The notes: generated from the sequence alone by a model not told the origin. A stretch of DNA of 64,000 nucleotides from Janthinobacterium rivuli (GCF_029690045.1 NZ_CP121464.1:5022001-5086000), one strand, 5' to 3'. Shown: positions 34,966-45,504, counted from the first letter of the stretch. Program-made: numbers and translations.

Positions 34966-35998
34966 GGGCGACGTCCTCCGCTGCCGTGGACGCACCGGGC
35001 ACGCCGTCATCGGCCTCGTCGTCGCCATACTCCGTCTCGAAGCCGCCCGCCTGCCAGCCGTTCTGCTGCAGCCAGCGCACCATCACGGGAATCGCGCCAT
35101 GCGTGACGATGATGCGTTCGGCCTGCGTGGCCTTGATCGCTTGCATCAGGCCGGGCCAGTCCGCATGGTCGGACAGGACAAAACCCCGGTCCACGCCACG
35201 CCGCCGGCGCGCGCCGCGCAGCAGCATCCAGCCGCTGGCGAACGCATCGCTGTAGTCGCCGAAGCGCTTCATCCATGGCGAACCGGCAGCCGATGGAGGC
35301 GCGATCACCATCGCCGTCTTCAGGGCCGCCTTGTCCGTCACGTCGCTCACCATCACGGTGGCGGGCAAGGCCACGCCCGATTCGCGGTAGACCTGCGTCA
35401 AGGCCTGCGCCGCGCCATGACAGATGATGGGACCGATGGAAGAATCGAGCCCGGCCAGGATGCGCTGCGCCTTGCCGAAGGCATAGCAGAACAGCACGCT
35501 GGTGCGCCCTTTGGCCGCATTCCTGCGCCACCACTGGTTGATGTCATCATTGATTTCCTGCGGCGCCTGCCAGCGGTAGATGGGCAGGCCGAACGTCGAT
35601 TCCGTAATAAAAGTATCGCAGCGCACGGGCTCGAACGGTGCGCAAGTGGGGTCGGGCTGCAGCTTGTAGTCGCCCGACGCCACCCACACTTCACCGCCCA
35701 CTTCCATGCGCACCTGGGCCGAACCCAGCACGTGGCCGGCCGGATGCAATGACACGCGCACGCCGTGATGGTCGATGCTCTCGCCATACGCGAGGGCCTG
35801 GATGGACACGGCGCCCAGGCGCGCACGCAGCACCTGCTCGCCGGGCGCGGCGCACAGGTAATGCCGGTGGCCAACTCTCGCATGGTCGGCATGTGCATGG
35901 GTGATGATGGCGCGCTCTACGGGGCGCCACGGGTCGATATAGAACTGACCCGGCACACAATACAAGCCTTCCTTGCGCACCACCACCATGTCTGCCAT
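34958..35998 (-). CDS. Ligase-associated metallo-beta-lactamase-fold DNA exonuclease
   Basis: 346 residues. The metal-binding motif THAHADHAR is the HxHxDH of the metallo-beta-lactamase superfamily, with later SGDYK and LSDHADWPGL, typical of the beta-CASP/SNM1-like group named for DNA or RNA 3'-end processing. In this cassette it is the exonuclease. It is the first gene of the four-gene unit, with start MADMVVVRKEGLYC. Confidence 0.92.
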   Translation of the reverse strand: MADMVVVRKEGLYCVPGQFYIDPWRPVERAIITHAHADHARVGHRHYLCAAPGEQVLRARLGAVSIQALAYGESIDHHGVRVSLHPAGHVLGSAQVRMEVGGEVWVASGDYKLQPDPTCAPFEPVRCDTFITESTFGLPIYRWQAPQEINDDINQWWRRNAAKGRTSVLFCYAFGKAQRILAGLDSSIGPIICHGAAQALTQVYRESGVALPATVMVSDVTDKAALKTAMVIAPPSAAGSPWMKRFGDYSDAFASGWMLLRGARRRRGVDRGFVLSDHADWPGLMQAIKATQAERIIVTHGAIPVMVRWLQQNGWQAGGFETEYGDDEADDGVPGASTAAEDVAHA

Positions 35999-36084
35999 GC
36001 CCGGCTCCCTACGAAAAACCGTGTTGGAATGGGCTGATTCTAGCGCGCTTGCACCAGATCACTGTTCGGCAGCGCACCATGGCT

Positions 36085-37764
36085 TCACGCAGGGACAACG
36101 AACTCCGCCATGAAAGTACGCGTGGTGTTTTCCGGAAAGGCAATCGTGACCTGGTCGCCCGCGACCGACAGCACGGTGCCAATCTGGTAGCGCGGTACGC
36201 GCACGCGGCTGCCGACGGCGATCTGGGGCGCCGGCGCGGGCGGCGGCGCTTCGGCAGGCGCTGGAGGGAACTCGTCGAGGGAGATGGGCGCGGCCAGCGC
36301 GGGCGGCGACAGGCAATTGTCGCAGGTGCAGCAGCGCTCAAAATCGCCCGCATCGCCAAAGTAATCGAGCAGCAGTTTCCAGCGGCACAGGCCGCTTTGC
36401 GCATATGCCACCATCTGCTCGAGCGCTTGCTTGTCGCGCTCCTGCTTGTCGACATAGATCTGCGCCAGTTGCGCATACGAAGGCGTGGCGGACGACGGCG
36501 CTGTCAAGCGGTAGCCCAGCTTGCGGTCCTGGCGCAGCAGCTTGCCGTCTTTTAACAATTTCAGGCAGACCTTCAAGTGGCCGTCGGAAAACTCGGGCAA
36601 GCTGGACGCCAGCGCAGCGAACGCAAACGTGGCTGGCAATGTTTGCGCGGCCGCCACGATGGCCGCCACTTCTTCCGCCGTGGGATAGTGCTTGGCCAGA
36701 AAGAATTGCTGCACCCGCTTGTCTTCCTGGAAATACAGCAAGGTGCAGTCGGCGGGCAAGCCGTCCCGCCCTGCCCGGCCCGATTCCTGGTAGTACGCTT
36801 CCAGGTTGGCAGGCACCTGCAAGTGGATGACGAAGCGCGTGTCGGGCTTGTCGATGCCCATGCCGAAAGCATTGGTGGCGACCATGATGCGGCGTTCGCC
36901 ATTCATGAACAAGTCCTGGTTGTGCTTGCGCTCGCGCGCCGCCAGCTTGCCGTGGTAGCACGTGACGCTCTCGCCCAGTTCCGCCAGCCGCGCCGCCAGA
37001 TCCTCGACGGCCTTGACGGTGGCCGCATACACGATGCCCACGCCGGCCGTCTCGCGCAGCAGGCGCAAGACTTCGTCCTGTTTCTCTCCGGCATTCGTCA
37101 CCTGGATCACGCGGTAGCGCAAATTGGCGCGGTAGATGCCGGTATTGATGACCTGCAGCTTGCGCGCTTCCAGCTGCGTGTCGATATCGTCGATCACTTC
37201 CCCTGTGGCCGTGGCCGTCAGCGCCAGCACGGGCGGACGGCCCAGTGCGCGCAGGGCGGCCGCGATTTCCAGGTAGGCGGGACGGAAGTCGTGGCCCCAC
37301 TGGGAAATGCAATGGGCTTCATCGATGACGACCAGGCTGGGCGGCGCACTGGCCAGCAGGGACAGAAAATCGGGGCTGGCCAGGCGTTCCGGCGTGCAAA
37401 AGATGATGAGCCTGCCACCCTGGCTGATGCGGGCGATGGCCTCGTCCTCTTCGGTGCGCGACAGGCTGCTGTTGAGCTGCACGGCCGTGATGCCCAGTTC
37501 ATGCAGTTTTTCCAGCTGGTCTTTCATCAGCGAAATCAGCGGCGACACGACCAAAGTGGCGCCCGGCAATAGCGCGGCGGGCAACTGGTAGCACAGCGAC
37601 TTGCCGCTGCCGGTGGGCATGATGGCCAGGGTGTCGCGCCCGGCCAGCACGCTGTCGATGACGTCTTGCTGGCCCGCGCGCAACCGCGTCACGCCAAAGA
37701 CCGTGCGCAGCAGGCGCTGTATGTGCTTGCCGGACTTGCCGGATTGGTTCGCAGTAGCCTGCAT
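36085..37764 (-). CDS. RecQ-family ATP-dependent DNA helicase with an unusual C-terminus
   Basis: 559 residues. Walker A MPTGSGKSLCYQ (49-60), DEAH box IDEAHCISQWGHDFRP, and motif VI ESGRAGRDG define RecQ. The zinc-binding cysteines are seen in CRWKLLLDYFGD followed by CCTCDNC. The HRDC domain is absent; instead a Pro-rich linker leads to a small basic beta module (about 515-559, VGSRVRVPRYQIGTVLSV) like DUF3553-type C-terminal modules. A winged-helix-like segment appears before the zinc site. It is therefore unlikely to be the housekeeping RecQ. It starts on the same strand just downstream of the repair cassette. Confidence 0.9.
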   Translation of the reverse strand: MQATANQSGKSGKHIQRLLRTVFGVTRLRAGQQDVIDSVLAGRDTLAIMPTGSGKSLCYQLPAALLPGATLVVSPLISLMKDQLEKLHELGITAVQLNSSLSRTEEDEAIARISQGGRLIIFCTPERLASPDFLSLLASAPPSLVVIDEAHCISQWGHDFRPAYLEIAAALRALGRPPVLALTATATGEVIDDIDTQLEARKLQVINTGIYRANLRYRVIQVTNAGEKQDEVLRLLRETAGVGIVYAATVKAVEDLAARLAELGESVTCYHGKLAARERKHNQDLFMNGERRIMVATNAFGMGIDKPDTRFVIHLQVPANLEAYYQESGRAGRDGLPADCTLLYFQEDKRVQQFFLAKHYPTAEEVAAIVAAAQTLPATFAFAALASSLPEFSDGHLKVCLKLLKDGKLLRQDRKLGYRLTAPSSATPSYAQLAQIYVDKQERDKQALEQMVAYAQSGLCRWKLLLDYFGDAGDFERCCTCDNCLSPPALAAPISLDEFPPAPAEAPPPAPAPQIAVGSRVRVPRYQIGTVLSVAGDQVTIAFPENTTRTFMAEFVVPA

Positions 37765-37880
37765 GATTGCTATCCCAAAAGTAAAAGCGCCATGCCGGCG
37801 CCCTTGCGCCTGGCTGCAGTTACTTTACGGCCGGGCCTGGCGCGCCGCCATAGGACGGCTGCCACAGCCCGTGTAGGACT

Positions 37881-38279
37881 TCAAGAAGTAAACAGGATGG
37901 CCCAGAACAGCATCAGCAGGCCGGCAATCGACACGCACCAGACGAGCGTGCGCACGACGGGCACGCCAAACGCATACAGGGGTAAATACAGCACGCGCGC
38001 GGCCAGGTACAGGGCCGTGCCGTACAGGGTCAGCGCGCTTTCCTGCGCCGTCACGTGGACGATCAGCACGGCGGCGGCGAACAGGGGCAAGGTTTCGAAC
38101 AGGTTTGCCTGGGCCCGCCGCAAGCGGGCCGTGATCTTGCCCACGGGCGGCCCGTCGCCGTCGCGCGCGCTCACGTTATAGGCCGTGCCCGTTTCGCGCG
38201 TGCGAAACAGCGCGGGCAGGAGGATTTGCAGCAGCGCCAGCACCAAAGTACAAGCCAGCATCGTCAGTTCAGGGGTCAT
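37881..38279 (-). CDS. MAPEG-family membrane protein
   Basis: 132 residues with four predicted membrane helices; ETLPLFAAAVL and LYLAARVLYLPLYAFGVP are typical of the bacterial MAPEG (YecN/YrpA-like) group. The eukaryotic relatives conjugate glutathione or process eicosanoids; the bacterial function is unknown. It lies between recQ and the hybrid kinase without clear operon links. Confidence 0.88.
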   Translation of the reverse strand: MTPELTMLACTLVLALLQILLPALFRTRETGTAYNVSARDGDGPPVGKITARLRRAQANLFETLPLFAAAVLIVHVTAQESALTLYGTALYLAARVLYLPLYAFGVPVVRTLVWCVSIAGLLMLFWAILFTS

Positions 38280-38327
38280 GCCTTACCTCTGCGGGTGAGA
38301 CGGGCAAGCCATGCCGGCGCGTGCCCG

Positions 38328-41300
38328 TCAGGGTTGGTCGAGTGCCGCTTGCAACTCCATCAAATCATAAGGCTTGCGCAAGACGCTGGCGGAAAAGCCC
38401 AGCTCATCCATCGATTCCTTGCCATAGCCAGTGGAAAAGATGATGCGCATGTCCGGTTTGTCGCGCAGCACCATGCGCGCCAGCGCGATGCCGGACATGC
38501 CGGGCAGGCTGACATCCGTAAACAGGATATCGAAGTCTTGCTCGTTGAGCAATTCCCACGCCGCTTCGCCATCGGACACGCCGCTGACCGTGTGGCCCAG
38601 CATGCCCACCAGTTCGCACACCATCAGCTGGGAATCGAGATTGTCTTCCACCACGAGTATTTTCATCGATGTCGGCATGTCACCCTGCGGTGTTGGCGCA
38701 TGGCCCGTCAAGTCCAGCCCCGGCGTGCCACCGCCCAGCACGCTGGACGCCGTGCTGCCGTCCGCCTGAATGCCGGCCACCGGCGCGCCGGACCGCTCAA
38801 ACTGGCGCGCACGCATTTGCTGCTGGCGATTGGCCAGCACATGGCGCAGCTTGCGTGCCAGCTCTTCGCGCCGGTAGGGTTTGCTAAGCAATTCCACTCC
38901 TGCGTCGAGCCTGCCCTCGTGCACGATGACATCCTGCGCGTAGCCCGACGTAAACAGCACGGCGATATCGGACTGCAATTGGCGCGCCTGCAGCGCCATC
39001 TCCGTGCTGCTGACGGGACCGGGCATGATCACGTCCGTAAACAGCAAATCGATCTGCGCGCCGCTGTGCAGCACGGCCAGCGCGCTTTCACCATCCTCGG
39101 CCTTGAGCACCTTGTAGCCCAGCGCACCGAGCATGTCGACCACGGTGGTGCGCACACCGACGTCGTCTTCCACCACCAGCACCGTTTCCGTGCCGCCCGT
39201 GACGACGCCGCTCAATTCCAGTTCCTCGTCCGCTTCCGCCATCAGGGAGCGGGGCAAATAGATTTTGACTCCCGTGCCCACGCCAGGTTCACTGTAAATG
39301 CGGATATGGCCACGGCTTTGCGTGACAAAGCCGTACGCCATCGACAAACCCAGGCCCGTGCCCGCGCCTTCCGGCTTCGTCGTGAAAAACGGCTCGAACG
39401 CGCGCTGCAGGACGGCGCCGCTCATGCCGCGGCCCGTGTCCGTCACCGACAGCATCACGTACTGGCCGGCCGGCACATCGACCAGGTTGTGCACATACTG
39501 TTCGTCGAGCACGACATTGCCCAGCTCGATGGTCAGCTTGCCCGCGCCATCCATGGCGTCGCGCGCATTGATGGCCAGGTTGAGGATGACGTTCTCGATC
39601 TGGCTGCGGTCGACCAGGGTATTCCACAGTCCGCCGCCGCCCACCAGCACGATGTCGATCGCTTCGCCCAAGGCGCGCCGCAACAAGGCATCCATGTTGC
39701 GCACCACGCGCGCCAGGTCGGCCACCACGGGTTTCAAGGGCTGGCGCCGCGCAAACGCCAACAGATGCGACGACAATTTGGCGCCCCGCTCGACGGCGGC
39801 GATCGCCGTGTCCAGGCGCTGGCGCATCAAGCCATCCGTGCCCGCCAGATGATGCAACAAATGCAAATTACCGGAAATGATTTGCAGCACATTATTGAAA
39901 TCGTGCGCGATCCCCCCTGTCAGCTGGCCCACGGCTTCCATCTTTTGCGCCTGGCGCAAGGCGTCTTCCGCCTTGGTGCGCTCGTTGACTTCCTGTTCGA
40001 CCCGGTGCTCGAGCGTTTCGTTCAATTCATGCAGCGCTTTTTCCACGCGGCGCCGATCCGTGATGTCCGTCTTGACGGCGATCAAGGAACGCGTATGACC
40101 CTGCTCATCGACCAGGCGGCTGACATTGCTCGACACCCACACTTGCGAACCATCGGGTTTCAGGTAGCGCTTTTCCAGCGAGAACGACTCACCCGTTTCC
40201 ACCAGGCGCTGGAACAGCACGCTGTTGCCAGGCACGTCCGCCGGATGCATGATGTCATTCATGTTCAGGCTCAGCAGTTCTTCGGCGGAACGGCCCAGCA
40301 TGCAGCACAGGGCGCCGTTAACGCGCTGAAAACTGCCGTCGAGGCCCAGCTCGGACAAGCCCACCGACGCCTGGCCGAAAATGGCGGCCATGCGCTCCTG
40401 GCTGGCGTTCAGTTCATCCTCGATCTGGCGCCGCTCCGTCACGTCGAACGACACGCCCACGTAGCGGCGCTGGCCCGGCACGCGGCCGGCCACCACCTCG
40501 CCCTGGCGCGCGATCCAGCGCAGCGCGCCATCGGCGGGACGGCGGATGCGATATTCCACGTATTCGAGGGGATTGGGCGCCACAGCAAGCTTGCTGGGCC
40601 CGACCTTTTGCTGGTCGCGCGCATCGACCAGGCTCACCAGCAGGCGTTCCGTCACTTCTTCCTCGTCGGCAATGCCCCACAGGCGGCGGAAGGTGGGCGA
40701 CACCAGCATCGCGCCCGTCTCGGGGAACCATTCGAAGGTCCCGATGCCACCGGCCTGCTGGGCCAGGCGCAAGCGTTCCTCGCCTTCCATGCGCTCGGTG
40801 ACGTCGATGCCTTCGACGAGGATACCCGTGACCGCGCCCTCGTCATCCTTGATGGGCTGGTAGACGAAATCGATCTGGCGCTGCCCCGTCTGCCCGTCCG
40901 CCGTCTGCAAGTCCACCTTCACCTGGCGCCCCTCGTAAGGTTCGCCCGTGCGGTAGACCTGGTCGAGCAGTTCGATGAAACCTTGCGCCTTGACTTCAGG
41001 CAAGGCCGCTTCGACTGTCTTGCCCAGCAGATCGCGGTGGCCCACCAGGCGCAGATAATGCTCATTCGCCAGTTCGAACACGTGCCGCGGCCCGCGCAGC
41101 AGAGCCATGAAGCTGGGCGCCTGCTGGAACAGGGCGCGCAGCAGCGCGCGCTCCTCGCCCAGGCGGCGGTTGGCCGCGCGCACGGCCTCGCTCTCGGCCT
41201 GCAAAGTAGTGTTGAGTTCGCCCAGCTCGGCCGTGGCCAGCTTCAGCTGGCGCCCCTCTTCCATGCGCGCCGTCAATTCCAGCGCCGTGCACAGCACGCC

Positions 41301-41726
41301 ATCGATCTGGCCGTCAGCGCCATGCACGGGCGTGTAATACAGGTCGAAACAGACGTCCGCGCGCTGGCCATCGCGCAACAGCGGCAAACAGCATTCGCGG
41401 TGCACCTGCGTCTCGCCGCGCAATCCCGCATCGAGGATGCGCGCGTTCCAGTCCCAGATTTCGGGCCAGACGGCCGGCACCGTATCGCCCAGCGCCGCCG
41501 GATGGCGCGCCCCGGCGATGTGGATGTAGTCGTCGTTGTAAATCATCACGTGCTGCGGGCCCCACATCAGCACCATCGCCATCGGCGAGTTGAGCACGAT
41601 GTCGACGCTGGTGCGCAAATGGGCGGGCCAGCCATCGAGCGGGCCCAGGCTGGTGGCGGACCAGTCGCGCTGGCGCACCAGTTCGCCCATGTTGCCGCCG
41701 CCGCGCGGCCAGGCTGGCGCGCTCAT
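38328..41726 (-). CDS. Hybrid histidine kinase with multiple PAS domains and two receivers
   Basis: 1132 residues from the ATG at 41726, whose first bases overlap the upstream stop (ATGA). There are four PAS-like sensor domains (about 20-140, 175-300, 305-425 and 430-560), a coiled coil, HisKA with phospho-acceptor H608 in [12 protein letters not shown], HATPase ([26 protein letters not shown]), and two receiver domains (about 845-960 and 1020-1132, each with an FTDV phospho-Asp). It has no membrane segments, so it senses a cytoplasmic signal. It forms a block with a receiver-kinase gene. Confidence 0.92.
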   Translation of the reverse strand: MSAPAWPRGGGNMGELVRQRDWSATSLGPLDGWPAHLRTSVDIVLNSPMAMVLMWGPQHVMIYNDDYIHIAGARHPAALGDTVPAVWPEIWDWNARILDAGLRGETQVHRECCLPLLRDGQRADVCFDLYYTPVHGADGQIDGVLCTALELTARMEEGRQLKLATAELGELNTTLQAESEAVRAANRRLGEERALLRALFQQAPSFMALLRGPRHVFELANEHYLRLVGHRDLLGKTVEAALPEVKAQGFIELLDQVYRTGEPYEGRQVKVDLQTADGQTGQRQIDFVYQPIKDDEGAVTGILVEGIDVTERMEGEERLRLAQQAGGIGTFEWFPETGAMLVSPTFRRLWGIADEEEVTERLLVSLVDARDQQKVGPSKLAVAPNPLEYVEYRIRRPADGALRWIARQGEVVAGRVPGQRRYVGVSFDVTERRQIEDELNASQERMAAIFGQASVGLSELGLDGSFQRVNGALCCMLGRSAEELLSLNMNDIMHPADVPGNSVLFQRLVETGESFSLEKRYLKPDGSQVWVSSNVSRLVDEQGHTRSLIAVKTDITDRRRVEKALHELNETLEHRVEQEVNERTKAEDALRQAQKMEAVGQLTGGIAHDFNNVLQIISGNLHLLHHLAGTDGLMRQRLDTAIAAVERGAKLSSHLLAFARRQPLKPVVADLARVVRNMDALLRRALGEAIDIVLVGGGGLWNTLVDRSQIENVILNLAINARDAMDGAGKLTIELGNVVLDEQYVHNLVDVPAGQYVMLSVTDTGRGMSGAVLQRAFEPFFTTKPEGAGTGLGLSMAYGFVTQSRGHIRIYSEPGVGTGVKIYLPRSLMAEADEELELSGVVTGGTETVLVVEDDVGVRTTVVDMLGALGYKVLKAEDGESALAVLHSGAQIDLLFTDVIMPGPVSSTEMALQARQLQSDIAVLFTSGYAQDVIVHEGRLDAGVELLSKPYRREELARKLRHVLANRQQQMRARQFERSGAPVAGIQADGSTASSVLGGGTPGLDLTGHAPTPQGDMPTSMKILVVEDNLDSQLMVCELVGMLGHTVSGVSDGEAAWELLNEQDFDILFTDVSLPGMSGIALARMVLRDKPDMRIIFSTGYGKESMDELGFSASVLRKPYDLMELQAALDQP

Positions 41727-42865
41727 GTGGCCAGTCCCGCTTGCACGCGCACCTGGCACTGGCGCGGGATGCGCACGGTCGCCAGCGTGCCCTGCGCAGC
41801 CGTCGAAGTGAGCTCGACCGTGCCACCGTGGGCCTTGACGAACATGTTGACCGTGTACAGGCCCAGCCCCAGGCCCTGCCCCGTCTTGCGCTTCTCGCCC
41901 GCCTGCTGGAACGGTTCGAACAGGGTCGGCAGCAAGGCGGCGGGGATGACGCCGCGATTGGCGATGCGCAATTGAATGCTGTCCGCGTCGCGTCCGTCCA
42001 GGGCCAGTTGCACCGGCGCGCCCTGCTCGCCATGCGTGAGGGCATTGCTTAACAGATTCGAGATGACTTGCGACAACAGGCCCGCATCGCAGAGCCCGTG
42101 CAGCTCGCCCACGCTGCTGACCTCGACAAGGGCGGCCTGGCCGGCCGTCTCGAACTCGTCGACGATGGCGCGCGCCAGCGCCAGGTAGTCGTGCGTGCTG
42201 CTGCGCAACTCCATCGTGCCGGAACGGATGCGCGCCAGGTCCAGCAACTGGTCGACCATGCGCGCCATGCGCTTGGCGCTGCTTTCGATGCGCTGCGCCG
42301 TGACGACCACCTTCGGGTGGTCGCTCATCATCGGCAACAGCATGGCGCCATTCATCACCACCGACAAGGGCGTACGCAAGTCGTGGCCCAGCACGGCCGT
42401 GAACAGTTCATTCAGGTGCAATGCATGCTTGAGCTCGTCGAGTTGGGCCGACAATTCGCGTTTTTGCTGGTACAGCTGGACCAGCACGGCCACCTTGCTT
42501 TGCAAGGCTTTCACGTCGATGGGCTTGTAGAGAAAATCGACGGCGCCCGCCTCGTAGCCACGGAAACTGTAGCTCGGTTCGCGCGACGCGGCCGTGAGGA
42601 AAATCAAGGGAATGCTGCGCGTGCGCTCGCTGCCGCGTATCAGCTCGGCCAGTTCGAAGCCATCCATCTGCGGCATTTGCACGTCGATCAGGGCCAGCGC
42701 CACTTCATGCGTCAACAGCAATTCCAGCGCTTGCGCGCCCGAGCTTGCCTTCAGGATGACAATACCGGGCCGTGCCAGCACGGCTTCGGCGGCGACCAGG
42801 TTTTGCGCGATGTCGTCAACGACGAGGATATGGATAGGTGCTGTCACGGGGTCATCTTCAGGCAT
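41723..42865 (-). CDS. Receiver-histidine kinase protein
   Basis: 380 residues. N-terminal receiver domain (about 9-125) with VVDDIAQNL and phosphorylation site in LIDVQMPQMDG, followed by a linker coiled coil, HisKA (GHDLRTPLSVV, about residue 155) and HATPase (NLLSNALTHG, GQGLGLGLYT). No membrane segment. The order receiver-kinase is typical of a phosphorelay partner; the overlapping downstream hybrid kinase probably works with it. Upstream cheR and cheB genes end 88 bp before this start. Confidence 0.9.
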   Translation of the reverse strand: MPEDDPVTAPIHILVVDDIAQNLVAAEAVLARPGIVILKASSGAQALELLLTHEVALALIDVQMPQMDGFELAELIRGSERTRSIPLIFLTAASREPSYSFRGYEAGAVDFLYKPIDVKALQSKVAVLVQLYQQKRELSAQLDELKHALHLNELFTAVLGHDLRTPLSVVMNGAMLLPMMSDHPKVVVTAQRIESSAKRMARMVDQLLDLARIRSGTMELRSSTHDYLALARAIVDEFETAGQAALVEVSSVGELHGLCDAGLLSQVISNLLSNALTHGEQGAPVQLALDGRDADSIQLRIANRGVIPAALLPTLFEPFQQAGEKRKTGQGLGLGLYTVNMFVKAHGGTVELTSTAAQGTLATVRIPRQCQVRVQAGLAT

Positions 42866-42953
42866 CGCAACGGCAAGATGCCATCGTGTTTCGATATGGA
42901 CATAAACATTGTTTCAATTCTCACATATATTACACGCACTGCACTATTTCCAT

Positions 42954-43571
42954 TCACTTGTGTTCGCCATCGCCGAGCAATGCCAGGCTGGCAGCCATCT
43001 GCGGCAAATCGAGCACGCGGTCGGCACCGGCCCGCTTGAGCGCGGCCGCCGGCATGATGCCACAACTGGCCCGTTGCGGGTCTTGCACCCAGGCACTGCC
43101 ACCCAGTTGCCGCACGCGCGCCAGGCCCGCCGCGCCATCGGCCGAGGCGCCCGTCAGGATGATGGCCAGCATGGCGCGCCGATAGGCCAGGGCCGCCGTT
43201 TCCAGCAGGACGTCGATGGACGGGCGCGAAAAATACACGGGCGCTTCCTGCGACAGGGAAAAACAGCCATCGGGTTCCACTTGCAGGTGGTAATCGGGCG
43301 GGGCGAAATACACGGTGCCGGCTTGCAGCGGCTCCTTGTCCTGCGCCTCGCGCAAGGGCAACTGGCAACGTTCCGCATACAGATGCGGCAACTGGCTCGA
43401 GCGGCCAGGCGCCAGGTGCAGCACCACCACCACGGTGGCGCGGCAGGTAGCGGGCAAGGCACGCAGCACGATGCCCAGCGCTTCCACGCCGCCGGCCGAG
43501 GCGCCGATGGCGATCAGGCGCAGGCCAGCGGGCGGTGGCGCCACGTCGCAGCTTGGCAGCATGTCAGGCAC
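42954..43571 (-). CDS. CheB-type methylesterase domain protein without receiver
   Basis: 205 residues, only the C-terminal CheB esterase domain. The catalytic triad is S25 (GASAGG), H52 (VLHLAPG) and D145 (TGASADGA). Full CheB has an N-terminal receiver that inhibits the esterase; it is missing here, so activity is not directly phosphorylation-gated. It overlaps the cheR stop by 8 bp. Such stand-alone CheB-CheR pairs are often linked to large PAS kinases rather than flagellar taxis. Confidence 0.92.
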   Translation of the reverse strand: MPDMLPSCDVAPPPAGLRLIAIGASAGGVEALGIVLRALPATCRATVVVVLHLAPGRSSQLPHLYAERCQLPLREAQDKEPLQAGTVYFAPPDYHLQVEPDGCFSLSQEAPVYFSRPSIDVLLETAALAYRRAMLAIILTGASADGAAGLARVRQLGGSAWVQDPQRASCGIMPAAALKRAGADRVLDLPQMAASLALLGDGEHK

Positions 43572-44397
43572 GCTGGAAGATGCGTTCAGCCGGACTCAGC
43601 TCGTTGAAGCTGGCCGCATGGCGGCTGAAATGCAGGCTTTCCTTCATGCCCAGCCCCAGGAAACCCCGGTTCACCAGTGCTTCGTGGAACAGGCCCAGGC
43701 TGCGGTCTTGCAAGTCTTTATTGAAGTAAATCATGACGTTACGGCAGGAAACCATGTGCACCTCCGAAAACACGCTGTCCGTCGCCAGACTGTGGTCGGC
43801 GAAGACGAACTGGCGCCGCAAGCGCCGCTCAAAGATGGCGCCCTTGTAGGCCGCCGTGTAATAGTCGGACAGCGAACGCTTGCCGCCCGCCAGCTGGTAA
43901 TTCTCGCTGAACTGGGCGATGCGCTCGATCGGATAAATGCCCGCTTCGGCGGCGGCCAGCGCTTCCACGTTGATGTCCGTCGCGTAAATCATGCTGCGCT
44001 CAAGCAAGCCTTCCTCTTCCAGCAAGATGGCCAGCGACCATACCTCTTCCCCGCTGCTGCAGCCGGCCACCCAGATCTTGATGGAAGGATAGGTATGCAG
44101 GATGGGCACGACTTTTTCGCGCAAGGCGCGAAAATAGGCGGGATCGCGGAACATCTCGCTCACTTGCACAGTGAAAAACTGCAGCATCTGCGCGAACATG
44201 GCCGGCTCGTGCAAGATGCGGTCCTGCAATTGCGACAGGCTGGCGCAGCCGAAGCGCTCCATGGCCTGGCGCATGCGCCGGCGCAGCGACGCCACGGAAT
44301 AATCACGGAAATCGTGCTGATAGCGCAGCAGTATTCCCTCAAGCAATAACTTCAGTTCTATATCGAAAATATCGTCATCTAACAACATCCACCTCAT
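43564..44397 (-). CDS. CheR-type protein-glutamate methyltransferase
   Basis: 277 residues. The N-terminal helical CheR domain (about 10-75) precedes the SAM-binding domain with VWVAGCSSGEEVWSLAI and CRNVMIYFNKD. CheR methylates receptor glutamates with S-adenosylmethionine. The pair with CheB, followed by two kinases, suggests a chemosensory-like or general signalling module; no receptor gene is in the window. Confidence 0.93.
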   Translation of the reverse strand: MRWMLLDDDIFDIELKLLLEGILLRYQHDFRDYSVASLRRRMRQAMERFGCASLSQLQDRILHEPAMFAQMLQFFTVQVSEMFRDPAYFRALREKVVPILHTYPSIKIWVAGCSSGEEVWSLAILLEEEGLLERSMIYATDINVEALAAAEAGIYPIERIAQFSENYQLAGGKRSLSDYYTAAYKGAIFERRLRRQFVFADHSLATDSVFSEVHMVSCRNVMIYFNKDLQDRSLGLFHEALVNRGFLGLGMKESLHFSRHAASFNELSPAERIFQRA

Positions 44398-44511
44398 CGG
44401 ATACCTGACCGTTGAACACGGTACAACCTGCCAAATGCTAGCAGATCACCGGCAATTATCCCGCAGAGAAAGTGTCAGTTAGGTACGCTGGCGTACACTC
44501 GCGCGTTTTTT

Positions 44512-45504
44512 TCAGGCATCGACGCCCTTCATGCCCTCCTCCGTATAGCGCGCGCCGGCCGCCATGCCCAAAGGAAAGGCGGCGTTCATCGCCGCCAGTT
44601 CCGCCCCGTCCAGCCGCACGGTCAGCGCGCCGAGGTTGTCGTGCAGATACGCGATGCGCTTGGTACCGGGGATGGGAATGACGTCATCGCCTTGCGCCAG
44701 CAGCCAGGCCAGCGCCAGCTGGCCCGGCGTGCAGCCTTTTGCGCGCGCCATGTCCCGGACTTGCGCGACGATGGCCTGGTTGCGCGCCAGGTTATCGGCC
44801 GCAAAGCGGGGATTGAAGTGGCGGAAATCATCTGCGTCCAGGCTGGCCGCATCGGCAATGGCGCCCGTCAGGAAACCGCGCCCCAGCGGACTGTAGGCAA
44901 AGAAACTGGCGCCCATGTCGCGGCAGGCGGCCAGCACGCCCTGCTCCGGTTCGCGCGTCCACAGCGAGTATTCGCTCTGCACGGCGGCCACGGGGCAGAT
45001 GGCCGCCGCGCGCCGCAAGGTGGCGACGCTCACTTCGCACAGGCCCACGGCGCGGATCTTGCCCTCTTGCCGCAGTTGCGCCAGCGCCCCCATCGACTCG
45101 TCCAGTGGCGTCTCGAGATTCAGGCGATGCAGATAGAACAGGTCGATGCTCTCCACGCCCAGGCGCCTCAGCGACGCTTCGCACGCCTGGCGGATGTAGG
45201 CGGGGGAATTGTCGACGCGGCGCGCATAACTGCCCGCCTCGCGCGCCAGGCCGCACTTGGTGGCGACCAGGGCCTGGCCCCGGTGGCGCGCCAGGAAGCG
45301 TCCCAGCAATTGCTCGTTGTGGCCGAAACCGTAGGCGTCGGCCGTGTCGAACAGGGTCACGCCGGCCGCCAGGGCCGCTTCCAGCGTCGCCAGGGATTGC
45401 GCCTCGTCCGTGGCGCCATAAAATTCCGACATGCCCATGCAGCCCAGGCCCAGTGCCGAGCTGGTCAAGCCGCTATTGCCGATCCGTCGTTGTTGCAGTT
45501 GCAT
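44512..45504 (-). CDS. Aldo/keto reductase
   Basis: 330 residues from the ATG at 45504 (GGGAG upstream). The (beta/alpha)8 AKR signature is seen in TLFDTADAYGFGHNE (catalytic Asp and Tyr), VATKCG (Lys) and LFYLHRLN (His), with the C-terminal NADPH site IPIPGTKR. It resembles YajO/AKR13-type oxidoreductases reducing aldehydes with NADPH; the substrate is unknown. It is divergent from a LysR-family regulator, its probable controller. Confidence 0.92.
   Translation of the reverse strand: MQLQQRRIGNSGLTSSALGLGCMGMSEFYGATDEAQSLATLEAALAAGVTLFDTADAYGFGHNEQLLGRFLARHRGQALVATKCGLAREAGSYARRVDNSPAYIRQACEASLRRLGVESIDLFYLHRLNLETPLDESMGALAQLRQEGKIRAVGLCEVSVATLRRAAAICPVAAVQSEYSLWTREPEQGVLAACRDMGASFFAYSPLGRGFLTGAIADAASLDADDFRHFNPRFAADNLARNQAIVAQVRDMARAKGCTPGQLALAWLLAQGDDVIPIPGTKRIAYLHDNLGALTVRLDGAELAAMNAAFPLGMAAGARYTEEGMKGVDA

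Noticed and set aside
38299..38329. Inverted repeat at the hybrid-kinase stop as a terminator
   Set aside because: GACGGGCA and TGCCCGTC are 15 bases apart, overlap the stop codon and lack a T-tract.
38055..41975. Open frame of 1306 codons on the plus strand
   Set aside because: It lies antisense to the hybrid kinase and the MAPEG gene. Its product is rich in His, Arg, Gln and Ala, as expected from the reverse of high-G+C codons, and has no recognisable domain.
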